A stretch of DNA of 64,000 nt from Mytilisepta virgata (lineage: Eukaryota; Mollusca; Bivalvia; Mytilida; Mytilidae): positions 92,914,513 through 92,978,512 of the forward strand of contig CM051521.1 in NCBI GenBank assembly GCA_028015205.1, in the 5' to 3' direction. The notes under the pieces were generated by a model. That model was not told where the DNA came from, made no database searches, and worked only from the letters and a program-made list of their open reading frames with translations. Within the stretch, counting starts at the first letter, position 1. Each line of letters starts with the position of its first letter. Shown in pieces: positions 39,801 through 47,800 of the stretch. Made by a program: the position numbers and the translations under genes.

Positions 39801-39806
39801 AAATGA
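8049..39806 (+). CDS. Gene A: secreted protein with two CAP/SCP domains (10 exons)
   Basis: Join 8049-8222, 26293-26523, 28679-28797, 29410-29498, 30838-31080, 31546-31758, 34338-34414, 37350-37454, 38907-39026, 39720-39806: 1458 nt, 485 residues plus TGA, with every junction in phase. Order: signal peptide (1-20, hydrophobic core LLQLILFVV); CAP1 (about 32-175) with HNDIR at 43-47, GENLY at 86-90 and W111xxE114; a CRISP-like hinge with C189, C192, C198, C203; a Lys/Arg linker (205-356) with RVKR at 285-288; CAP2 (about 358-485) with HNLLR at 371-375, W428xxE431 and C452xH454. CAP proteins are secreted and include sperm, venom, immune and lipid-binding members; the role here is unknown. CAP1 lacks the second tetrad His (N132 instead) and CAP2 has Gly419 for the first Glu. 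Exon 6 uses a GC donor. Alternative: two single-CAP genes (see findings). Confidence 0.72.
12170..12365 (+). repeat. 196-bp dispersed repeat, copy 1
   Basis: From ATGTTCTTTGTCTGACATAC to GAGAAAAAACTGGAAAAT. It is nearly identical to 13769-13962 in the same orientation, 1.6 kb away. Confidence 0.88.
13290..13420 (+). repeat. Interspersed repeat (CCCTGGTTTTTTGGTGGGGT family)
   Basis: The stretch around GGTGGGGTCCATGTTGTTCATA is matched in reverse complement near 23190-23250 (TATGAACAACATGGACCCCACC), and a looser relative lies at 50310-50590. This is a widespread mussel-type repeat whose class I cannot determine. Confidence 0.6.
13769..13962 (+). repeat. 196-bp dispersed repeat, copy 2
   Basis: Second copy of 12170-12365, differing at a few bases and one or two single-base indels. 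The 106-codon open frame on the minus strand across this copy is interrupted in the other copy and is not supported as a gene. Confidence 0.88.
14741..16240 (+). repeat. 32-bp satellite with higher-order copies
   Basis: Tandem units of about 32 bp (GATGATAGTACACATAGCTT then ACAAGCTGTCTG) fill most of the block. A 170-bp non-tandem segment starting TGTATGTGCATGTTTC occurs three times, at 14741, 15491 and 15995, always followed by the 32-bp units. Spacings of 750 and 504 bp show a higher-order repeat whose number of inner units changed between copies. Open frames crossing it are repeat translations. Confidence 0.93.
18115..18280 (+). repeat. Interspersed repeat (GTCCGTAAATTC family), copy 1
   Basis: This contains TGTCCGTAAATTCTAAATCC followed by an A-rich stretch with many AGAAC/AACAA words. 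Related copies are at 60855-60970 and 63880-64000. Confidence 0.5.
20051..20071 (+). repeat. Poly-C tract
   Basis: 21 consecutive C. Another 21-C tract lies at 42636-42656. Length is likely variable between individuals and error-prone in sequencing. Confidence 0.95.
21804..21832 (+). repeat. Poly-T tract
   Basis: 29 consecutive T. The hydrophobic open frame through it is a by-product of the T run. Confidence 0.95.
23100..23315 (-). repeat. Interspersed repeat, reverse copy
   Basis: This holds the reverse complement of the 13290-13420 family (AACATGGACCCCACC near 23222), followed by an AGTTGCTCCGGAAGAGTAAG segment. That segment resembles the CTCCCGAAGGGTTAGCATAT stretch at 35095 and the CCTTCCGGAGCACC stretch at 50356, indicating a wider repeat family. 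Confidence 0.55.
24768..25215 (+). repeat. Three-unit tandem repeat, 140-160 bp units
   Basis: Units start at about 24769, 24909 and 25068 with TGTCAATTTTTAC/TTC, share GAAATATATATGCACACC and end in GAGGATAGAAGTTTTGAC. The block is bounded by ATGTGTCGCATGCGGACG on the left and ATGTGTCGACTATGCG on the right, suggesting a bounded element. The termini differ from the Helitron-like elements in this window. Confidence 0.8.
26293..26523 (+). CDS. Gene A exon 2: CAP1 core
   Basis: 77 codons, phase 0 at both ends, acceptor TTCTTTTTCAG and donor CAG|GTAAAT. It starts SWDSEAAEKAREWGKHC, the CAP helix with its cysteine (C75), then GENLY (tetrad E87) and DWEQER (E114). It ends TCNYKQ, where most CAP proteins have xHYTQ, so the second tetrad His is missing. 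Confidence 0.88.
27525..27712 (+). repeat. Interspersed repeat (CTAGTGGCATATTTGTCGTG), copy 1
   Basis: About 190 bp shared with 30216-30412 in the same orientation, including GTGGGACAGAACACAAAGGGG and TGACTGCCA. A decayed third copy appears at about 59510-59640 (TTTAGTGGCAAAAATTG). Confidence 0.8.
27860..28130 (+). repeat. Interspersed repeat (TCAAGGCCTAAAA), copy 1
   Basis: This shares TTTTGATGAACAAGATG, TCAAGGCCTAAAATTTTGAAA, ACGGTTTT-type Lys-rich words and the TTTGAAGTATC stretch with 45121-45470. Weaker relatives lie at 22835-22990 and 56440-56660. Class unknown. Confidence 0.6.
28679..28797 (+). CDS. Gene A exon 3: CAP1 C-terminal part
   Basis: 119 nt, entering in phase 0 and leaving 2 nt over, with acceptor ATTTTCAG and donor AAG|GTAAAT. 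It encodes AKTDSVGCALIKC and later YFLCFYSP, equivalent to the VGC...C and LVCNYxP signatures of CAP proteins. Cysteines C146, C151 and C170 sit at the expected spacing. Confidence 0.85.
28798..29409 (+). other. Gene A intron 3
   Basis: GT...AG intron. The stretch near 29040-29215 (CCAGTGGCAATTATTACTTG, then AAACCTGCGACCTTCC) resembles dispersed repeat sequence. No exon seen. Confidence 0.6.
29410..29498 (+). CDS. Gene A exon 4: CRISP-like cysteine hinge
   Basis: 89 nt, completing a split Arg codon and leaving 1 nt, with acceptor TTATTTCAG and donor ACAA|GTGAGC. It encodes NTQPFTYGKKCSACPDGYHC then KRKMCT. A C-x2-C-x5-C-x4-C cluster after NxxPFxxG is typical of the hinge that follows CAP domains in CRISP/GLIPR/peptidase-inhibitor-16 relatives. 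Confidence 0.86.
30216..30412 (+). repeat. Interspersed repeat (CTAGTGGCAAATATGTCGTG), copy 2
   Basis: Second copy of the 27525-27712 family, running from CTAGTGGCAAATATG to ACGACAG. The two copies sit in neighbouring introns of gene A. Confidence 0.8.
30425..30512 (-). pseudogene. Reverse-transcriptase fragment (small)
   Basis: On the minus strand the reading SASYMGLFIEI matches the SASYLGLFLEI segment of the larger relic at 47389-48041 and SASYMDL of the one at 35690-35967. Only about 25 codons are recognisable. Confidence 0.5.
30838..31080 (+). CDS. Gene A exon 5: basic linker
   Basis: 243 nt, entering and leaving in phase 1, with acceptor ATATTTCAG and donor GAGAG|GTGAAA. It encodes a Lys-rich then polar region (KKWAKIKHKGKNRDNN, later LLPYPPAALTGRQ) without cysteines, ending GIRKR. 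The last codons join exon 6 to form RVKR|QS, a furin-type cleavage motif. Low complexity and symmetric phase fit a disordered, skippable linker. Confidence 0.7.
31546..31758 (+). CDS. Gene A exon 6: Arg-rich helical linker
   Basis: 213 nt, entering and leaving in phase 1, acceptor TTTCCTTAG. It encodes VKRQSRYVSYDDWLRRERLR, an alternating Arg/Glu helix-forming stretch (residues 298-333), then RRRRPSPRRRPQRQAL. The proposed donor is TAG|GCGAGT, a non-canonical GC site close to the AG|GCAAGT consensus of GC-AG introns. Without splicing, the frame runs 18 more codons to TAG at 31812-31814. Confidence 0.68.
32180..32629 (+). mobile_element. Helitron-like element with two tandem 155-bp units
   Basis: Two units begin at about 32256 and 32411 (TGTAAGCGCAACTCC...GGGAGATACTC...TACATGTTTAAAGCT). 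The right end has a hairpin, GTGAG GTCA CTCAC (32608-32621), then AGTT and CTAG (32626-32629) followed by T. The end is the same as that of the element at 42657-43329 although the internal units differ. The left boundary is uncertain. Confidence 0.5.
33540..33790. repeat. Hairpin element with tandem CATATTGGACTGG words
   Basis: 24-bp arms at 33697-33720 (ATTGCGCAAGGTTTTCTATA then TTGG) and 33765-33788 pair with two mismatches. To the left, the TAGTCAATATGACATATTGG unit is repeated twice. The loop holds GGCTTCGCCTCAG and GGCTTGCCTCGG. No protein or target duplication was seen. Confidence 0.7.
34338..34414 (+). CDS. Gene A exon 7: CAP2 start
   Basis: 77 nt, completing a split Gly codon, ending TTA|GTAAGT in phase 0; acceptor TTTTTATAG. 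It encodes SITTEEQSYLTQAHNLLRNN then PMPQL, the HNxxR start of a second CAP domain (H371). Confidence 0.8.
35690..35967 (-). pseudogene. Reverse-transcriptase fragment with YIDD
   Basis: Minus-strand reading gives FNFSFRYIDD, then NNSKFKENIHLIYPNELDIK and SASYMDL, the catalytic YxDD motif and downstream palm/thumb region of a retroelement RT. It matches the relic at 47389-48041 closely. It is truncated at both ends and has an insertion of near-repeat CTATTTGATAGGTG. Family: probably Penelope-like or another non-LTR group; not certain. Confidence 0.75.
36618..36706. repeat. Hairpin element
   Basis: Arms ATCAGCCGC...AATGTGAAGCTTTTT and AAAAAGCTTCATAATGTGTT...GCGGCTGAT pair around a loop GGCGAGTGAGCGTAGCGAAT. 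It shares the central GTAGCG-type word with other hairpins in this window. Confidence 0.75.
37350..37454 (+). CDS. Gene A exon 8: CAP2 helix
   Basis: 35 codons, phase 0 both ends, acceptor TCGTTTTAG, donor AAT|GTAAGT. It encodes RWSRYLQRWAEYVIRC, equivalent to SWDSEAAEKAREWGKHC of CAP1, with C398 at the conserved place, then a longer insertion before NFGKIGN. Confidence 0.84.
37455..38906 (+). other. Gene A intron 8
   Basis: GT...AG intron containing the R1 repeat copy 2 (37833-37985). Nothing else recognised. Confidence 0.65.
37833..37985 (+). repeat. Interspersed repeat, family R1, copy 2
   Basis: Second copy of the 1395-1540 repeat (GAATAGAGTAGAGAATGGAA to CCCCTAAACAATAAT). Confidence 0.75.
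38907..39026 (+). CDS. Gene A exon 9: CAP2 core
   Basis: 40 codons, phase 0 both ends, acceptor TTCTCTTTGTAG, donor ATT|GTAAGT. It encodes GGNIYNIVYDWGNEGY and ERCNHNVI: GGNIY stands where GENLY is usual (Glu replaced by Gly419), WGNE supplies the second Glu (E431), and CNH supplies the tetrad His (H454), 14 residues before the next conserved cysteine. The frame stays open to a second possible donor, ACAG|GTACAA (39186-39195), giving a longer exon 38907-39189. Confidence 0.83.
39027..39719 (+). other. Gene A intron 9
   Basis: GT...AG intron. Its first 163 bases stay open in the frame of exon 9, which allows the alternative long exon described in the findings. Confidence 0.65.
39720..39806 (+). 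CDS. Gene A exon 10: CAP2 end and stop
   Basis: 87 nt, phase 0 entry after acceptor TACATTGTAG, ending in TGA at 39804-39806. It encodes REYACAARNCANGTRQLTCI then YK. C468 falls 16 residues after C452, exactly as in CGHYTQ...VGC of CAP domains, and C-x4-C plus LTCIY match the VGCAxxxC and LVCNY signatures. This alignment is the reason for choosing the short exon 9. Confidence 0.78.
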   Translation, partial: VRNEFIREYACAARNCANGTRQLTCIYK

Positions 39807-40321
39807 TGAAAACAGCATTTAATACTCCAAATAATCAAAACTTTATCATATTTACTCAGCAGTATACAACATCAGGGACATTCCTTTATATATATATATA
39901 TATGTATATATTTCTTTTTATTTTTTGTGAAAAAATGGCAGGAGGGATCATTTTATTCTTAGGCAATATTAATGTCTAGGAATTATAGCGTGAATCTTCA
40001 CATGAATATGAATATAGAGAATGTATCCTAGCCAAAGTGGACTATATGACATGATACGCTTCTGGCTCCAAACGTTTTGTATTGTGTGATGTCGTATACA
40101 TGTATGATCAAGTATCTGTGTATTATATAAGATAAAGATAGTTCTGGTGAAGCACTTGGAACTGCTGTGTGAATATATGCTACATTGTACAGTGTAACCT
40201 AAAAGTATACATACTTATATCTTCTCATATCATAAAAATACCCAATGAACAACGATATTCAGTAATTATTGCTTATTTGATACCAATATTTAAATTATAG
40301 GTCTTTTTCAAATCATATGTC

Positions 40322-40327
40322 AATAAA
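40322..40327 (+). terminator. Candidate polyadenylation signal for gene A
   Basis: AATAAA 516 bases after the stop codon. Another AATAAA lies at 40630-40635. Cleavage site not determinable. Confidence 0.3.
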
Positions 40328-40897
40328 CTGGATGAGTACTATTTTCCAAAAAAGTAACATTTTTTTTAATTAATGCTTTGAGTGAAAGCGGTAGCAAAAA
40401 GTACATACGCACATGTACCTTTATTTGACAAAATGTTTTATCATTTAAAGTTACAATGCATTTTGAAAAAAAAAATTGTTTCAACAAATATTCAGATATG
40501 ACACATCTGCTATGCATCGGAATAATTCTACAAGACTTGTTTTTTTATGGAATGCAAGCTTATTTATTCGAAAAGCTGGCCAGTATAGATTTGTACAAAG
40601 TGCACAGGGCTACAAATTTGATTGCACATAATAAATATTAATTAAATATAGTTACCACTACTATTAAAATCCTAATTCAATGGTACTCCATAAATAAGTT
40701 TAACAATAAAGAAATCAGAAAACGTACGAGGAAGAACAATGTACACATGTACTTCAATACGTTTTTCAATAATATTTTCAATATAGAATTAAAGACGGCG
40801 CATCACTCAATATTTTTGTTACATGCAACAATTTCGAAGCATAGAATAATATTGGTATGTAATATTTAAAGTGATAATTTGAGATATTATATATATA

Positions 40898-41056
40898 TTC
40901 TCCTTCAGGTACGAGTGAGTTCTGGAATTTCTCCACCCGAGATAAATATTTTTTTTTTAATTTTTAACACTCGAGCTTTAGCGAACATGTTAAAATCTAA
41001 AATTTAACTATCGAGGGTGGAGAAATTCTATAACACACGAGTAAATTAAAGGAGAA
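40898..41056. repeat. Hairpin element
   Basis: Outer arms TTCTCCTT (40898) and AAGGAGAA-type (41048-41056) and inner arms GGAATTTCTCCACCC and GGGTGGAGAAATTC pair, with ACGAGT/ACTCGT between them. The loop contains CTCGAGCTTTAGCGAACATG. Confidence 0.75.
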
Positions 41057-42635
41057 TCTGTTTCTCCTATGGTTTTCAACAAAAACCTAAAAAAAATGCC
41101 GTTGCTACGCATTTTGTTTACATGAACGCCATTTCGGAACTTCTCTAGTTAATCTTTCCAATAAACGTAAAAAAAACGGCGGAATTCCCATGCAGAAATT
41201 TAATCACCGGAAAGTGGTAAAAAATATTATGTATTTTTATCCCACCGAATAAACGCGTCAAGAATAGGAGAAACTAGATTAGAATTTGGGGACAAACTAT
41301 TTTCAAAAGTCTAACTTCCTGTCGCAACCAAACTGTACAATCAAAATTAAACTGAATGATAGATGTATGTGTTGAATATATTTTGTAAATTATATATAAA
41401 TATTACTACAAAACATTTTGGCATAAAGATGTGAATATCAATATGCAACTTATTACATTTTGTAACACTTTAGATACTTAAATATTGTCGATAGTGTATT
41501 GTTTCAAAGAAGACTTTACAGTAAGGAATATTTCTATAAATGCTGTAAACTGAGAATTTTTTTTAGAATGGTTCTTCATCAACAAAGAATTTCCTTTAAT
41601 GCCAGAACATACATGTGACTATCGAACGTCAAATGTGAGATTAACTATTGTGATTTTCATTCCAAGGCACTTCTGGCACTAATAAACAGCAGTATGAAAT
41701 TTGGTTCCAAAGTTTTACATGCATGTTCAGATCACGGATTTCAATAAAAATTGTTTTAGGTAGTTTAAAATGTGTTACAGATTTGTTAGAATATATGTAT
41801 ATGTTTTTGTATATGAACTCGATCTCCCCGTAGATCTTTCCATACAAGTAGATGTTTGTACCACTTACGTAGTTATCATAATATATAGATAGAAAGATAC
41901 GCGTAGAAGATGTGAATTTATAAAATTCTACACTTTGATATGTAATATAGACATACTTGTATGCTTAACTGTAGTTACTATTGAGCAGTATTTATGTATC
42001 AAACCTGTGTGAAATATTATGGAAATGTATCGTGTTAGTATTATTGAAGCTTTAAATAAATTTTAAATTTTAGCATGCTTTTGTTGTGTTTAGTTTGAAA
42101 GGTTTTTCGATACATGGGCCAAAGAAAATGGATGCTTTAAAATTAGGACAAAAAACATTTAAAGCATTTACGCAGTAAATGAATCAAACTATTCTTCTGT
42201 TACTTAAAAAAAAACTAAGAACCAGTATTCAAATAACTGTCTAGTAAATGGATATATACAGTGTTTGTCCTGCAGTATACATGTATATGTATACATAGAG
42301 AATTCCTTATCAAATATCGTATCACCCCGAGGGCCTCCGGATTTTGAAATGCTTTATACGCTTTATCATATATTTTAACAGTGGTGAAGAGTTTTTTACT
42401 GGTCATGTGACCAATATCATTTTATGGGATGTGATAAAGGGGTGATGATATCGATATCACGGTAAAAAATACAGCTGACAATGTTCTTTCAGTATCGTAT
42501 ATGCAATTGTCCTTTATTTAGTACTAAGTATATGATAAATTCAAAAAGTATTGTGTTTTTATATCGATAGGGTATGTTTAGATGTAATAAATTCAAATAC
42601 ATGTACACTGTAGTTGAGACTTAATAATTATACCA

Positions 42636-42656
42636 CCCCCCCCCCCCCCCCCCCCC
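42636..42656 (+). repeat. Poly-C tract
   Basis: 21 C directly before the Helitron-like tandem element. Confidence 0.95.
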
Positions 42657-43329
42657 GCAAACAAAGTTTGGGGGGTAAATAGTAATCAGCCTGTCCGTCA
42701 GTCCGTCTGTCTGTCTGTCCAGAATTCTTTTGTACCCGCAAGTTCTCAAATATGCCTTATCAGAGGTTAATGAAACTTTGCATACTATTAAATCCTAGTA
42801 CGTACATCTGCGCATGTGAAGTATGTCCTGTTCCAATACTTTTTTTCCGTAATTTTATACCCTTTTAGACTAAGAAATTCTGTCTATCTCCCAATTTTTT
42901 TGTACCCGCAGTTTCTCAAATATGCCTTATCAGAGGTTAATGAAACTTTGCATACTGTTTGATCCTAGTACGTAGATGTTCGTATGCGAAGTATGTCCTG
43001 GTCCAATACTTTTTTCCATAATTTTATACCCTTTTGGACTTAGAAATTCTGTCTATCCCCCAATTATTTTTGTACCCGCAGTTTCTCAAACATGCCTTAT
43101 CAGAGGTTAATGAAACTTTGCATACTGTTAGATCCTAGTACGTAGATGTGCGCATGGGAAGTATGTTCTGGTTCAATACTTTTCCCCATCATTTTATACC
43201 CTTTTGTTCCATCAGTTATACCCAGTTGGACTTAGAAATTGTGAGACAATTCACCATGATAAGGATGCCCTAGTTTATTAAATTAAAAGTAGCGGGGGTA
43301 TAGTTAGTGAGGTCCCCTCACAGTTCTAG
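42657..43329 (+). mobile_element. Helitron-like element with three tandem 170-bp units
   Basis: Units begin at about 42722, 42893 and 43062 (TTTTGTACCCGCA, then TCAAATATGCCTTATCAGAG and TTAATGAAACTTTGCATACT). The right end is GGGGGTATAGTTAGTGAGG, hairpin GTGAGG TCC CCTCAC at 43307-43321, then AGTT and CTAG (43326-43329). The terminus matches 32608-32629. No protein is encoded. The left boundary is uncertain. Confidence 0.52.
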
Positions 43330-43948
43330 GTTTTTTCAGTCTGCAAAGTCTTTTAAGATTTTGTGCCAACTTATCAATGTCATAGTAATATTGATAATCA
43401 TCATTCTGTGTCAGCACGTATCGTACATTTTGTCTAAGATATTAACCAAAACTCTACCCAAACACTAATTAATGTACAAAGAATAAAACTAAAATCCATT
43501 CATTACATTAGATGGTTAGAATATGGATGTGGTGGACTTATTCTTAACTCAAATTCGTACATATATATTATTGTACGTGGTAAAGTTAAAACAAAGGACA
43601 ACGCTTCTATTGCTGTTCTTCATATTAAAACTATAGTGAGGACTGCAATCTGGAAAATTTCACACCCACTTCAATTTAAAGACAATCCGTAGCACCGGTT
43701 TGAGAAGAAGTATAAATTTTCAGTAAATAAAAACGTACAGTGCACTATTAATTTTATATATTTGTTCCACTACCGTTTGAATTATAAAAATCATTTTCAG
43801 GTATGCTATGCTAACTTTTAATTTCCGACATATACTTCTGCTCCCACACATGAGTGCATTTTTCACTTCACATTCATAAAATTTCCTATAAAAATGGAAG
43901 AAAGTATTTGACAAAAATATTTTATCTGTCCTACAAATTTTCCTAAAG

Positions 43949-44056
43949 AAGCTTTTGTGATAGCAGTAATCCTCTTTGTCAAACGTCAGGGTAACTCATG
44001 CATACCCTTGAAAATCGGATAAGCTGCGAAACGTAGACGCCATATGCAGGCGAATG
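43949..44056 (+). repeat. Retroelement-associated 108-bp repeat, copy 1
   Basis: AAGCTTTTGTGATAGCAGTA to CGTAGACGCCATATGCAGGC, nearly identical to 47270-47373, where it is continuous with the reverse-transcriptase relic. This is therefore probably a solo piece from the end of the same retroelement. Confidence 0.75.
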
Positions 44057-44823
44057 GTTGTAGAAAGGACAAACCTTTGTGTTTATAGATGTAGTTTTTT
44101 GTATCGGTAATCCACAATACATGTTTTTTAAGATATGACTAAAAAAAATTATTTTTCGAACGGTATTTTAAAATTCTCTCTAACTTGCATCTTTTGCAGG
44201 TAAGATCAATTTCAAATAAACATAATAAAGGCGTTAAGTTACTGTAAACACGTACTGTAACTTCGGCTCTTAAATATCCGCACATGCAATCGTTCCGAAT
44301 CTTCCTTGGAATGAATGACACATCAAAGACAAATATTACAGCAAAACACAAACAAATGTACATTAAAGAATATCAAATTGGGGGAAAAATTGACTGAGCA
44401 ACTGGACAATGGTTTTCTTGAATCTTCGGACATAATATACATTGTACGAACACAGTGAACTGTATACATGTAACTGATATTAAAAACAATACATGATAAT
44501 TTAGCCTACTGAAAAAAATGAAATTATTAAACGCTTAACTGGAATTTTTTAATAAATGTATTACATTAAAAAAAGTGGTATTACATGTACATGTACAACA
44601 CATGCACATATACATGTTTAAGGTATTTCAGAATTTTTTTTATGAAAAATGAAGTATCATTGAAGTATTCACTGAAATTATTATATTTTTATAAATTGTA
44701 CAGGATATATTTTATGAAGCTGAATGCATTTCAGGAAACTAGCGATGACACTTTGGACATCCTGGCGTTAATACATGTATTTCCTCATGTCATTGATGAC
44801 TTGGTTTTCGTATTGATAAAAAA

Positions 44824-44896
44824 ATGACATGGAAAGGAACAATATTTCGGATAACATATCATTTTTTTGTTATCGGTTTTATCAAGACCATACTAG
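44824..44896 (+). CDS. Gene B exon 1: signal peptide
   Basis: 24 codons plus 1 nt, ending CTAG|GTAAGT. It encodes MTWKGTIFRITYHFFVIGFI then KTIL, a basic start with a hydrophobic core, and the split Gly codon leads directly into the first WSC cysteine. The start context AAAAAATGA has A at -3. The call rests on the ideal donor, correct phase and signal-like sequence; the 9.4-kb gap to exon 2 makes it tentative. Confidence 0.58.
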
Positions 44897-47800
44897 GTAA
44901 GTATTGGCTTGGTATTTTACACTATCCGTGGATTTCAAAGTACATGTATCACCAACGTTTGATAATTATTAAGTTTAGTCAAAGTTCCATAATGAAGGGG
45001 TCATTTGTCATCTTAAATTATCAGTGACCTTTATCATTTTAATGAAAAATCACATGTTACGTTCTTTGAGAATGGGTACACGTACGAGTTGTTGACATAT
45101 GTATGTACAAGTATAATTTCTAGGTCGGATACCATTTTGATGGATAAGATTTACGACTAAACGGTTATTCTCAAGGCCTAAAATGTTGAAAACCGAAACG
45201 CTGAAGAGCAAATTAAAAAATGCCAAAATGACCAGAACGGTAAAGCCAAAACCATCTTCGGACAGATCTATGCACGAAGGAGTTACATTTAGTTTTCACA
45301 GAATTAAAAAAAAATTGAAAAAGTGAATTTAAAGTATCGAAATACTAGGAATTGAGCTAGAGACTCGGGGGCGTGGACTCCACCTGCAGAACTAACTCAG
45401 TGATAATAACAAAGTCTAGGATATTATTTTGATGCACAAAATGTACACATTTATTTGAATTACGACTCATCAGTTGGGCTGAATAATGAATAATGCTTAT
45501 GGTCTTTAGTTTAATAATTGTTCATCAACATGGTACAAATTTGTAAATTATTAACTTGATCCCCAGCTACACAAGCATTAGCGGTAGAAACAATTGAGAC
45601 CCACCTACAGATACTTCCAGCAAATTAACAATTCAAATGACCGGTTTAATCCTGATTCTCACACTCTTAATTACCCAAATTAACGTATTACATCATACAT
45701 GTGTTGAGCTGAATATGCAAAAAAAAAAAAACCTCCTGAACTTAGCAAATACTCTGATTTCATTTTCAAATATATGTTTTCTCTGAGTAAACTTAAGATT
45801 CTTTGTTTAAAATTTTTACCTTTTGTTAATTTAATTATTTTTTAAATTGAGATAAAATAAATTAATCTAAATCTGTGAATGCTAATTGCAAATATAATGA
45901 TACACCTATAAGACGAAAGTGTTCAGACATATTTTATTTCATAAGATTCAAGAACGTTTAAAGGACTTTCAAGAATATTAAGAATATAAAAGGACTTTTT
46001 ATTTATGATACCATTAACGGAAAATCGTCAAAAACTTGAAATATCTGCATCGAAAAGCAGTGCATATATGTGTTATATACGCATTAATATGTAAAGGAAA
46101 TATTGTGACTGAAAAAAATACAAACGACTCTGAATTTCAATGACCATCGAAAATATAGTTTTCAAGAGTTTTTAAAGGAGTTTTCATTAAATCCAAGTAG
46201 ATGAATAACAATACTGGAAAAGTTAACAATGACATACCAATCAACTGATATCATCCAATCGACAAGAGTCTTAAAACCGGTGCATTTTTAAAACTTCGAT
46301 GTGAAATTCTACAAATTGCTTTTCCCAAAGTTTCGGCATGTATAATGTCAGCTAAAAATCATTGGTTACATTTATTAGGAAGAAAGATATAAATTTCTAC
46401 GGCCAACACCAAGTGTCGATAATATGTAGAATTTGAACCGTATGATACGAGCATCCATTATTGATGAGGATATTGAAATACATGTATCAAGACAATTTAT
46501 CAGACGTCTCATTCTGTTTTATAGTGACTATAACGACAAGGTCCGGGTAATTGAAAGACAAAACATTTTTTGTTAAATTTTGGTGGAAACAGGTTATCTG
46601 AAATACAAATCCTGATTTCAAACCTTTCAATTCAGTGGTGTCACGTTTCTTCAGTTTGACACCTACAGTACCGTGTCCTCAGCTGTCTAATTTATTTAGC
46701 TACAAAATAATTGGAGGAATCAAATGAAATTAATTGAGATTATTTTTAACCTTGAACTTCTGGAACATGTAATGCATACATCATTTCTTGAAGATTTTAG
46801 CATTGCGAATGCACCTTATATCTTTGTGGAATTGTTTGTTATCAGTTTAGTTTATTTAAGTCTCCCTTGCTGTGTTTCTTATTTTTGCTCTTTCTTTCTT
46901 TGCGACCATGAACGTGTCCGGGTCATATCTCGGATATTGTTTAGAGTATTTCATAAAACTTGACAGGATGGACAGTCATCAATTTGACCTTTGAAGTTCC
47001 GGTTTCAAATTGAAAGGCGCTACATTTGACAGGGGGGCTGTCAGGAGTGAACCCGGGTGCTCCGTATACGGCACCCGTGGTGAAGTTCAACAAAGTCAAT
47101 CCGATGGGAGTCACAAATCGGCGGAGGCACATGAAATGTTACGACAGTGGAAACAGGTCCAACATCATCTTAGATATTGGAATACTGTAACGGTCAATCA
47201 ATTCGTGATGACGACCGTAAAATGTCCTAAGTGATGACATCAACTTATCCCTGATAAAACCCTGGTTAAGAAGCTTTTGTGATAGCAGTAATCCTCTTTG
47301 TCAAACGTCAGGGTAACTCACGCATGCCCTTGAAAATCGGATAAGCTGCGAAACGTAGACGCCATATGCAAGCGATGCTGGTATATTGCTACTCAAAAAA
47401 GGGAAAGTTAACAATAGGAAAGTTGAGGTCATCATGTTTGTCATAAAGTTTTGTCTTCAAATATCCCTCATTGTCTATTTCAAGAAACAAACCCAAATAT
47501 GAAGCGGAATTTGGTGTATCTGTAGTATCCTTAATTTCAAGCTCACTGGGGTATATTAGATGAAGAAATTCTTGGAATTTGTCGTTATTTAAAAATAACA
47601 CGTCATCTATATAACGAAAAGTGAAATTGAAGGATTGGGCTAGATTCCTTTTGTTTTCACGAAGTAACCCTTTGAATGAAGTCCGCTTCATATGAATGAA
47701 AAAAAAAACCAGATCGGCGAGGACAGGAGCACAATTGGTTCCCATTGGAATGCCGATTGTTGAAAAATTAGACCGCCAAATTCAACAAATATGTTGTCTA

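Larger units (their letters stand above)
39807..44823. other. Intergenic region between genes A and B
   Basis: Probable 3' untranslated region of gene A at its left end. It holds a TA microsatellite (39887-39910), a hairpin (40898-41056), a C tract plus Helitron-like tandem element (42636-43329) and a retroelement-tail repeat (43949-44056). No gene seen. Confidence 0.55.
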
